Source: Euzebya tangerina (lineage in GTDB: Bacteria; Actinomycetota; Nitriliruptoria; Euzebyales; Euzebyaceae). Taken from it: 64,000 bases of DNA. The position numbers were made by a program, and so were the translations under genes. Every line of letters starts with the position of its first letter. Position 1 is the first letter of the stretch. This document shows, piece by piece, positions 24,843 through 31,523 of the stretch. The notes beneath the pieces are model-generated. The model ran no database searches, was not told the DNA's origin, and saw only the letters and a list, made by a program, of their open reading frames with translations. The DNA lies in contig NZ_PPDK01000001.1 in assembly GCF_003074135.1 (NCBI RefSeq), positions 2,480,001-2,544,000 on the forward strand. Direction: 5' to 3'.

Positions 24843-25481
24843 ATGGCCCGCCGGCTCGGCATCATGGGCGGCACCTTCGACCCGATCCATATGGGGCATC
24901 TGGTGGCCGCCGAGACGGCGCGCGTGGATGTCGGCCTGGACGAGGTCGTCTTCGTGCCCGCAGGTGATCCGTGGCAGAAGACGGACCGGGATGTCTCCCC
25001 AGCCGAGCAGCGCTATCTGATGACCGTGCTGGCAACGGCGGCCAACCCGGCCTTCAGCGTCAGCCGGCTCGAGGTCGACCGGGACGGCCCGACCTACACC
25101 GTCGACACGCTTCGAGCAGTCCGGGACGAGCGCCCCGGTACCACGCTGTTCTTCATCACCGGGGCCGATGCGATACTGAACATCCTGACCTGGAAGGACG
25201 CGGAGGAGGCCCTCCAGTTGGCGACGTTCGTCGCCGCCACCCGTCCTGGCCATGACCTGTCCTCTTTGGAGCGGCAGGGGCTCCGGGAGCACGTCACGGT
25301 GCTCGACATCCCGGCCCTCGCCATCTCCTCGAGCGACATCAGGGCGCGCTTCGCTGCGGATGCTGCCGTGCGCTACCTGATCCCGGACTCCGTCGAGCAG
25401 TTCGCCAGGAAGCACGCCCTGTACGCAGCGGCGGCGGCGCGACCCGGCGAGCACCTGCAGGAGGTGGCCGTCGGTGGCTAG
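24843..25481 (+). CDS. nadD: Nicotinate-nucleotide adenylyltransferase
   Basis: This 212-residue enzyme adenylates nicotinate mononucleotide in NAD synthesis. The nucleotidyltransferase signature 'GGTFDPIHMGH' is at residues 9-19, and the second motif 'ISSSDIRARFA' near the C-terminus. 'FFITGADAILNILTWKDAEE' is also typical of NadD. It opens the conserved actinobacterial operon nadD - LCP-like gene - rsfS. The last bases overlap the start of the next gene by 8 bases. Confidence 0.95.
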   Translation: MARRLGIMGGTFDPIHMGHLVAAETARVDVGLDEVVFVPAGDPWQKTDRDVSPAEQRYLMTVLATAANPAFSVSRLEVDRDGPTYTVDTLRAVRDERPGTTLFFITGADAILNILTWKDAEEALQLATFVAATRPGHDLSSLERQGLREHVTVLDIPALAISSSDIRARFAADAAVRYLIPDSVEQFARKHALYAAAAARPGEHLQEVAVGG

Positions 25482-27714
25482 CGACGACACCGAGGAGCTC
25501 GAACCGATCCAGCTGGGCCCGCAGGGGCGAGCCACCGTGCAGCAGCGCGTCGCCGAACGCGAAGCCTCGACCGTGGACACCGGGCCGCTGCCGACTCGGA
25601 CGGCCCGGCGAACCGCGGCCACGGCAGCCGGCAAGCCAGAGCCACTGCCCAGGCGAACGCCTCCCCAGCGCCCCCCGCGACGACCGGGACAGCCCGCCGC
25701 GGCGAAGCGGCGCCCGGCTACAGGTCAGCCGACGGCCGGCGCCCGACCCGCCGCCCGCTCAGCGCCGTCGGAGGACATCGACACCCCACCGCGTCGTCGC
25801 CATCAGGAGTCATCCACGGTCGCGCCGCAGCCTCGCGAGGACGAAGGCCGTCGGCAGCCCCGCACGCGACAGCGTCGCAGCGGTCGTCGCACGGCCTACG
25901 TCGCCAAGCAGCGCCGCAGGTCGCGCTTCTCGCTCCGCAGCCTCTTCCGTCGACGACGGCCGCCTGAACGACGGCAACGGCCGGCGACGTCGCCCCCGAG
26001 CCGCACGCCGCAGAAGCAGGAGGAGGCCGCCGGACAGCGTCAGCGGACGACATCGCCGCAGCACGGCGATGGACCGACGCAGGCGTCCAGACGGACGGCG
26101 GACCCCACTCGTGTCCGGCCTGCCGATGGTCGCCGCTCAGACCGTGGCGGCACGCCACGACCAGCGGGAGGGCAGCAGCGCAGACCGACGCCGACGACGC
26201 GACAATCGAATCGGCGCGGAACCCGTCCGGCCGAAGGTGCGACACCACAGCCCGCCACACGTCAGCCAGGACGTGGGCGGCCTGCTGAACGGCGGCCCGA
26301 ACGGCGGGAGGGTCCCCGGCAGCGAGCGGCTGGTCAGCGGCGTCAGGACGGACCGGGGACCGGTCGCGCCCTCCTCGACGATCCAGACATCCGGCCGGGT
26401 GAGGTCGAGCCGTCCGAGGTCGAGGACAGCCCGACGCCGCGCCCGGCCGTCCGTGAGGCGTTGCGAGACGTCGGAGCCCGTCTCGCGGCCGCCGTCCGGC
26501 GCCTCCTCCGCAGCCTCGGCTACACCCTGATCGCGGTCGGGTTGGCCAGTCTGGTCATCGTCGGGCTCGTCGCCCTGTTGACCGACGTCGAAGCCGACCC
26601 CGAGGCGGCCGAGTCCGAGGCCGCTGCCGCGCCCGTCATCGAGCAGACCGTCATCGCACTCATCAGGACCGAGGACGGCACCCCAGGGGCGGCCGGCCTG
26701 ACCCTGCTGGCGTCCGGAGCCGATGGCAGCGCGAGCGCCACGTTCATCCCCACGACCACCCTCGCCGAGGTGCCAGGCGTCGGCTTGGACCGCATCGGCC
26801 TGGCACAGCAGTACGGCGGGGCGGATCTCGCCGCGGCGACCATCGAGAACGCGATCGGGATCCAGATCGACGGGACGGTCACGGTCGACCGCAACGACCT
26901 CGGTTCACTGCTGCAGCGGGCCGGGGGAGCGGAGATCGAGATCCCCAGCCGGCTGGTCGCGCGAGCTGCCGACGGGACCGGAACCGTTGCGTTCGAGTCG
27001 GGCACGCAGTTCCTGAACGGTCTCCGTCTGGCCGAGTACTGGGCGTTCGAACAGCGTGGTGAGAGCGAGCTCGACACCTTCCCCCGCCAGCAGCGAGCCC
27101 TGGAGGCAAGCCTGGCAGCGCTGGCTGAGGACGACCTGGTGGAGGAGCTCTTCAGCACCACTCCGCGCGAGCTCAGCACCCGGCTGGACTCAGCCGTCCT
27201 GCGCACCGTGATCGAGACCGCGGCGGTCGCGGCTCGTGAGAACCGACTGGCCGTGCAGTTGCTGCCCGTCGAGCCCTTCGGGTCCACCGACGAGACCTTC
27301 GGGGCCAGCTATCAGATCCGGGAGGACGAGGTCGCCGACCTGGTGGCCACCCACTTCGCCGGAGCCGTCCCCGACGGTGCCGGTGACGGACCTGTCGCGA
27401 TCCAGGTGCTCAACGGCGTCGGGGTTCCTGGGATCGGCCAGCAGGTCGACGGGCGCCTGCGAGGGCTTGATCTCCGGATCGTCCGGACCGAGAACGCCCG
27501 GACCTTCGACTTCACCGAGACCCAGATCGTCGTCTACGACGAGGATCCGGAGCTGATGGCGACGGCCCGCCAGGTGCGCGAGTCTCTGGGCGTCGGTACG
27601 ATCTTGATCAGTCGGCAGCCCCAAAGCGTGGTCGATCTGACCGTTGTTGTCGGGGATGACTTCCTGGGAAGTCCTGCCGCCCCGACTGATCTTCAGCCGG
27701 GCCCGCAATCCTGA
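25474..27714 (+). CDS. LCP-like membrane protein with LytR C-terminal domain and long basic N-terminus
   Basis: The 746-residue protein starts at a GTG overlapping the nadD stop. The first 345 residues or so are disordered and rich in Arg, Pro, Gln and Thr, with no clear fold. One membrane helix follows ('LIAVGLASLVIVGLVALL', about residue 350). Outside the membrane is a LytR-CpsA-Psr-like domain ('IPTTTLAEVPGVGLDRIGLA', 'RGESELDTFPRQQRALEASL'), then a LytR_C domain ('VAIQVLNGVGVPGIGQQVDG'). LCP enzymes attach glycopolymers to peptidoglycan; several of their usual arginines look altered, so activity is uncertain. The gene order with nadD and rsfS is conserved in actinobacteria. The length of the basic region stands out. 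Confidence 0.82.
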   Translation: MASDDTEELEPIQLGPQGRATVQQRVAEREASTVDTGPLPTRTARRTAATAAGKPEPLPRRTPPQRPPRRPGQPAAAKRRPATGQPTAGARPAARSAPSEDIDTPPRRRHQESSTVAPQPREDEGRRQPRTRQRRSGRRTAYVAKQRRRSRFSLRSLFRRRRPPERRQRPATSPPSRTPQKQEEAAGQRQRTTSPQHGDGPTQASRRTADPTRVRPADGRRSDRGGTPRPAGGQQRRPTPTTRQSNRRGTRPAEGATPQPATRQPGRGRPAERRPERREGPRQRAAGQRRQDGPGTGRALLDDPDIRPGEVEPSEVEDSPTPRPAVREALRDVGARLAAAVRRLLRSLGYTLIAVGLASLVIVGLVALLTDVEADPEAAESEAAAAPVIEQTVIALIRTEDGTPGAAGLTLLASGADGSASATFIPTTTLAEVPGVGLDRIGLAQQYGGADLAAATIENAIGIQIDGTVTVDRNDLGSLLQRAGGAEIEIPSRLVARAADGTGTVAFESGTQFLNGLRLAEYWAFEQRGESELDTFPRQQRALEASLAALAEDDLVEELFSTTPRELSTRLDSAVLRTVIETAAVAARENRLAVQLLPVEPFGSTDETFGASYQIREDEVADLVATHFAGAVPDGAGDGPVAIQVLNGVGVPGIGQQVDGRLRGLDLRIVRTENARTFDFTETQIVVYDEDPELMATARQVRESLGVGTILISRQPQSVVDLTVVVGDDFLGSPAAPTDLQPGPQS

Positions 27715-27753
27715 TAGGCCCTGATCGCTGACCGACAGCCAAGGACGAAGACG

Positions 27754-28161
27754 CTGATCACAGAGCACGCCCCCACCACGACCATCGACCTGGACACCAT
27801 CCGCGAGCAGGTCCTGACCGGAGCGGCGGCTGCGAGCAGCAAGAACGCGACAGACGTGGCGATCCTCGATGTCGGGCCGCTGCTCGGCATCACGGACTTC
27901 TTCCTGCTCATGTCCGCCAGCAACGAGCGACAGTTGTCTGCGGCCGTCGACGAGGTCGAGGCGAAGCTGCTGGAGACCCATGGTCGCAAGCCGCTGGGGC
28001 GGGAGGGGACGGCCGAGGCCGGCTGGCTGGTTCGGGACTTCGGGGACTTCGTCCTCCATGCGTTCACGACCGAGCAGCGTGAACTCTACGGGCTGGAGCG
28101 GCTCTGGGCGGACGCGCCACGGACCCCCTTCGCGGACCCGGCCATCGCCGTGGAAGGCTGA
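27754..28161 (+). CDS. rsfS: Ribosomal silencing factor RsfS, apparently starting at CTG
   Basis: RsfS binds L14 and blocks subunit joining. 'VAILDVGPLLGITDFFLLMS', 'SNERQLSAAVDEVEAKLLE' and 'WLVRDFGDFVLHAFTTEQRE' identify it. The first standard start in frame is the GTG at 27856, but that would remove the conserved leading helix ('REQVLTGAAAASSKNATD'), which is plainly encoded upstream. Between the in-frame TAG near 27716 and 27856 there is no ATG, GTG or TTG. The CTG at 27754 has AAGGA 8 bases upstream and gives 135 aa, close to the normal length, so I annotate a CTG start. It follows the LCP-like gene after 39 bases. Confidence 0.85.
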   Translation: MITEHAPTTTIDLDTIREQVLTGAAAASSKNATDVAILDVGPLLGITDFFLLMSASNERQLSAAVDEVEAKLLETHGRKPLGREGTAEAGWLVRDFGDFVLHAFTTEQRELYGLERLWADAPRTPFADPAIAVEG

Positions 28162-28167
28162 TACACT
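28162..28167 (+). promoter_or_regulatory. -10 hexamer (TACACT) of tRNA-Ala
   Basis: TACACT begins one base after the rsfS stop and ends 12 bases before the first base of the mature tRNA. Confidence 0.5.
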
Positions 28168-28179
28168 CCGCGGCTCTCT

Positions 28180-28252
28180 GGGGCTGTAGCTCAATTGGTA
28201 GAGTGCTTCGATGGCATCGAAGAGGTCAGGGGTTCGATTCCCCTCAGCTCCA
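28180..28252 (+). tRNA. tRNA-Ala (anticodon GGC)
   Basis: A full cloverleaf folds. The acceptor arm GGGGCTG pairs with CAGCTCC (one G-T pair), the D arm contains AGCTCAATTGGTAGAG, and the anticodon stem is CTTCG/CGAAG. The seven-base loop ATGGCAT reads GGC, and the T arm contains GGTTCGATTCC. The CCA end is not encoded. It decodes GCC, the main alanine codon in this GC-rich genome. Confidence 0.95.
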
Positions 28253-28257
28253 CGCTT

Positions 28258-28276
28258 CCCCCGGTCCGCTCGGGGG
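28258..28276 (+). terminator. Probable terminator after tRNA-Ala
   Basis: CCCCCG and CGGGGG form a 6-bp GC stem around a 7-base loop, starting 6 bases after the tRNA and followed by CGTTC. Confidence 0.5.
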
Positions 28277-28351
28277 CGTTCAAGGCCACGTAGGCCAAGC
28301 TGATTCTGTTGGTCGTTCAAGTCGGTGGGTGGGGCCGGTCTGGTCACATCG

Positions 28352-28419
28352 TGGGGAAGGTTGCCATGGCTTGGGGACGGTTGGCTTGGGGAAGGTTGCC
28401 TCGGCGTGGGGAGGGTTAC
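28352..28419. repeat. Four imperfect G-rich repeats at the 3' end of the GH13 gene
   Basis: The motif TGGGGAnGGTT begins at 28352, 28372, 28387 and 28407, giving spacings of 20, 15 and 20. The last unit overlaps the stop codon of the minus-strand glucosidase gene. The rest of the 28277-28351 stretch shows nothing I can name. Confidence 0.6.
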
Positions 28420-30122
28420 GGTCCGGCGAGCCAGACGCAGGTGTTCCCTGGGACCATCACGGTCTGGTCTGACGACTCTTCGGAGGGGGAGGGGTCGAGC
28501 GCCGAGGAGAGGACCGTCCGTCGTCCAGCCACCATCCCCTCCTCAAGCGTCATGGACTCCTCGCCCATGTTGAGCACGACCACCAGCCCGCCCCGCTCGA
28601 ACGCCACCGTGTCTCCACCCGCCTCCACCCACCTGAAGACCCCCGACCGCACATCCGGGCTGGCGCGCCGAACCTCCAGAGCACGACGGTAGGCCTGGTG
28701 CACCGGCCCGTCGGCCTCCGCGCTGAACTGGCCCCACCCGTCCGGCTGCGGCAACCACGGATCGTCGGATCCGGCAGGGGAGAAGCCATGGGAACCCTCC
28801 GCCGAGACGGTCCACGGCAGCGGCACACGGCACCCGTCACGACCTCGACGTTCCCCGTCGGTCGAGAGGAAGACGGGGTCCTCGCGGACGTCGTCCGGCA
28901 GGTCGAGCACCTCCGGCAGCCCCAACTCCTCACCCATGTAGAGATACACCGAACCTGGCAGCGCAAGGATCATCATCGCGGCCGCCGTGGCTCGGTGCTG
29001 CCCCAAGCCGACGTCCACATGGCCGTCGCGGTAGACCAGATTGCCCTGGGTGATGTCCCTGTCCGCCGTCGCGTCTGCACGGCCGAACCGCGTTACCGAC
29101 CGCTCCGCATCGTGGTTGTTCAGCGTCCACGCCGGCGCAAGTCCGCGGGGCAGCAGCAGGTCGAGGACCGCCGTGATCGCGTCCCGGTACGCGCCTGCCT
29201 GCCACGGTGAGAGCAGCAGGTCGAAGTAGAAGCTCTGGTGGAACTCGCTCGGGCTGACGTAGGTGGCGAAGACATCTGGCCGCTCGGGCGTGTACGCCTC
29301 GGCGATGAGGAAGACATCCCGTTCGGGGTGCTGCAGGTTGTAGTCATCAACGGTGCGACGCCACCGCTCCCACGCCCGGTGGCCGTCCTCGTGGTACAGG
29401 AACAAGGGGTCGGGCCGGCCCCACTCCGGGGGCTCGTCGCTATCTGGCAGTCCGTCCACCTTCCCGAGCACCGTGACGGCATCCGCTCGGAAGCCCTCGA
29501 CTCCCCGGTCGAACCAGAAGCCGAGCATCTCGTCGAAGTGGTCGGCCACCTCGGGGTTGTTCCAGTTGAAGTCCGGTTGGTGCGGGGTGAAGACCCCCAG
29601 ATACCACTGCCCCGGTGACCCATCCGGCTCGAGGACCCGGGTCCAGGCCGACCCCCCGAAGATTGCCTGCCAGTTGTTCGGTGGCTCGCTCCCGTCGGGA
29701 CCCCGGCCATCGCGGAACCAGAAGCGCTCCCGCTCGGCCGACCCCCGCCCCGCCTCGACGGCGGCCACGAACCACGGGTGCTCGGATGAACAGTGGTTGG
29801 GCACGACGTCCATCACGATCCGGATGCCGCGAGCAGCGGCATCCGCGACCAGTCGGTCGAATTCCTCGAGGTCGCCGTAGTCGGGCTCGATGCCGAAGTA
29901 GTCCGCCACGTCGTAGCCATGATCGCGTTGGGGGGATGGGTAGCAGGGGTTCAGCCAGATCGCGTCGACCCCGAGCTCGGCGATGTGGTCGAGTCGGTGA
30001 CGGATGCCGGCCAGATCACCCTTGCCGTCACCGTCGTCGTCGGCGAAGGACCGGACGTACAACTGGTAGATGACGGCGGTGGCCCACCAGTTGTCGGGCA
30101 GGGAGGTCGGCATGGGCGACAT
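28416..30122 (-). CDS. GH13 alpha-glucosidase / oligo-1,6-glucosidase family
   Basis: The 568-residue enzyme is a glycoside hydrolase family 13 member. It starts 'WWATAVIYQLYVRSFADDDG' and carries 'GVDAIWLNPCYPSPQRDHGY' and 'IVMDVVPNHCSSEHPWF'. The nucleophile Asp is in 'VEGFRADAV', the acid/base Glu in 'FLIAEAYTPE' and the third acidic residue in 'NNHDAERSVTRFG'. It fits alpha-glucosidases or trehalose-acting relatives that cleave or transfer alpha-linked glucose. No signal peptide is present, so it acts in the cytoplasm. The ATG at 30122 is followed 3 codons later by another possible ATG. It is divergent from a small HhH membrane protein gene. Confidence 0.92.
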   Translation of the reverse strand: MSPMPTSLPDNWWATAVIYQLYVRSFADDDGDGKGDLAGIRHRLDHIAELGVDAIWLNPCYPSPQRDHGYDVADYFGIEPDYGDLEEFDRLVADAAARGIRIVMDVVPNHCSSEHPWFVAAVEAGRGSAERERFWFRDGRGPDGSEPPNNWQAIFGGSAWTRVLEPDGSPGQWYLGVFTPHQPDFNWNNPEVADHFDEMLGFWFDRGVEGFRADAVTVLGKVDGLPDSDEPPEWGRPDPLFLYHEDGHRAWERWRRTVDDYNLQHPERDVFLIAEAYTPERPDVFATYVSPSEFHQSFYFDLLLSPWQAGAYRDAITAVLDLLLPRGLAPAWTLNNHDAERSVTRFGRADATADRDITQGNLVYRDGHVDVGLGQHRATAAAMMILALPGSVYLYMGEELGLPEVLDLPDDVREDPVFLSTDGERRGRDGCRVPLPWTVSAEGSHGFSPAGSDDPWLPQPDGWGQFSAEADGPVHQAYRRALEVRRASPDVRSGVFRWVEAGGDTVAFERGGLVVVLNMGEESMTLEEGMVAGRRTVLSSALDPSPSEESSDQTVMVPGNTCVWLAGP

Positions 30123-30147
30123 TTGACCACGCTCCGGACTCGTGGAG

Positions 30148-30153
30148 TACGGT
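30148..30153 (+). promoter_or_regulatory. -10 hexamer TACGGT, leaderless promoter of the HhH protein gene
   Basis: TACGGT ends 7 bases before the ATG at 30161. Confidence 0.5.
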
Positions 30154-30160
30154 TCTGCCG

Positions 30161-30712
30161 ATGCGAAATCGTCTGCTCAAGCTGTTGCTCCTCGCCGTGG
30201 CTGCTGCCGGAGGTGTCGTGTTCTGGCAGCGGAAGAACGAGACGCCGCCGCTGGACCCTGCCGGCGGTCGGCACCTGCGTCCCTCGGAACCGTTCATGGA
30301 CCCCGCCAGCGAATCCGAGACGGGCACGGCTGCGATGGAGGAGCCAGAATCCCTGGCCGACGACGCCTCCGAGACCGCGGCAGACGGCCCCGCTCCCCGG
30401 CAGAGCATCCGACCGGCTGAGCTCGACACCGACGAGTTGCCGACGGTCAGCGAGGGCGGTCAGAAGCCACTGCCGCAGCCGCCCCACCGACCCTTCAGCT
30501 CTGCCCCGGATGGACCAGCTGACGACCTGAAGCAGATCAGTGGAGTCGGTCCCAAGCTCGAGGAGACCCTGAACGAGGAGGGCATCACCACCTTCGCCCA
30601 GCTGGCGGCCCTGGACGACGCCGAGGTCGACGCGTTGCAGGAACGGATCGGCGGAGTGGCCGGCCGGATCCGGCGCGAGGAGTGGGTGGCACAGGCCAAG
30701 AAGCTCCTGTAG
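30161..30712 (+). CDS. Membrane-anchored helix-hairpin-helix protein
   Basis: The 183-residue protein has one N-terminal membrane helix ('LLKLLLLAVAAAGGVVFW') and an acidic, Pro-rich linker. Its C-terminal domain begins 'DDLKQISGVGPKLEETLNEE' and continues 'GITTFAQLAALDDAEVDALQ', a helix-hairpin-helix fold like that found fused to ribosomal or NADH-dehydrogenase proteins. Such folds often bind DNA or RNA non-specifically. It sits just upstream of comEA, which also has HhH motifs on a membrane anchor, so a link to DNA uptake is possible but not shown. The first residues after the ATG are basic, consistent with the C-terminus being outside. Confidence 0.75.
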   Translation: MRNRLLKLLLLAVAAAGGVVFWQRKNETPPLDPAGGRHLRPSEPFMDPASESETGTAAMEEPESLADDASETAADGPAPRQSIRPAELDTDELPTVSEGGQKPLPQPPHRPFSSAPDGPADDLKQISGVGPKLEETLNEEGITTFAQLAALDDAEVDALQERIGGVAGRIRREEWVAQAKKLL

Positions 30713-30726
30713 CGCCACGACCGGGG

Positions 30727-30735
30727 TTGTCCACA
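30727..30735 (+). promoter_or_regulatory. DnaA-box-like nonamer
   Basis: TTGTCCACA matches the actinobacterial DnaA box exactly and lies between the HhH gene and comEA. It is a single site, so it is not an origin; it could be chance. Confidence 0.3.
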
Positions 30736-30788
30736 GCCCTGCCCGGATTCTTCTCGGGAGCTCCGCTCGGTTCGGCACTCTCCTATAG

Positions 30789-31523
30789 GTGTCAGAACCG
30801 CTCGACAGAACTCGCTCGCGCCTGAGCGAGCTTGGCGTCACTGTTCCCGAAGTGGCGGCCGTCTTGGTGTTGCTGTTGGGTGCCGTGGTGCTCACGCTCG
30901 TCGTGGGCGGCCGACCTGGGCCAGAAGCGGTCGAGTTGTCGGGGGCGCCTGAGACAACCACGCCAGTTAACCCCACGACGACCACGGAATCTCCGGGTGG
31001 GGCCGCGGGGGGTCACTCGCTGGCACCGGCGCCGCCAGCCGCACAGCCGAGCCCGAGCGGGGTCCGGCCCGCGCCGGTTGTGGTGTACGTGTCTGGCCAG
31101 GTGGTCAACCCCGGGCTCGTCCACCTGACGGAGGGGGCACGCGTCGACGACGCCATCGCGGCCGCTGGCGGTCCGACCAGCCGTGCCGACCTGGCGGAGC
31201 TCAACCTCGCCCGCGTCATGTCCGACGGCGAGCAGATCCACGTCCCCGAACCGGGGGAGGAGCCCCCGCGCGAGGCCGGTCCGTCAACCACGGACGGCAG
31301 TGGCCCGTCAGGGACGCCGGAGGCGATGCCGCTGGACCTCAACCGGGCCGACCCAGCAGAGCTCGAGGCGCTGCCGGGCATCGGACCGGTGACGGCCGGT
31401 CGAATCGTCGCGCATCGCGAGCAGATCGGTGGGTTCGTGGATGTCACCCAACTCCTGGAGGTGCCAGGAATCGGCCCCGCACGACTGGCCGAGCTGCAAC
31501 GTGTCGTCCGGATCGGGCCGTGA
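30789..31523 (+). CDS. comEA: ComEA-like competence DNA receptor
   Basis: ComEA binds incoming DNA at the outer face of the membrane during natural transformation. The 244-residue protein has a membrane helix ('VAAVLVLLLGAVVLTLVVGG'), a Thr/Pro linker and an SLBB domain ('VVVYVSGQVVNPGLVHLTEG'). It ends with a double helix-hairpin-helix ('LDLNRADPAELEALPGIGPV', 'LLEVPGIGPARLAELQRVVR'). The GTG start is uncertain because TATAGG at 30784-30789, a good -10, touches it; a start further downstream is possible. The stop overlaps the GTG of comEC, so the two are coupled. Confidence 0.92.
   Translation: MSEPLDRTRSRLSELGVTVPEVAAVLVLLLGAVVLTLVVGGRPGPEAVELSGAPETTTPVNPTTTTESPGGAAGGHSLAPAPPAAQPSPSGVRPAPVVVYVSGQVVNPGLVHLTEGARVDDAIAAAGGPTSRADLAELNLARVMSDGEQIHVPEPGEEPPREAGPSTTDGSGPSGTPEAMPLDLNRADPAELEALPGIGPVTAGRIVAHREQIGGFVDVTQLLEVPGIGPARLAELQRVVRIGP

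Noticed and set aside
30727-30735. A replication origin around the DnaA-box-like site
   Set aside because: Only one box, no AT-rich unwinding region, and no dnaA, dnaN or parAB genes nearby.
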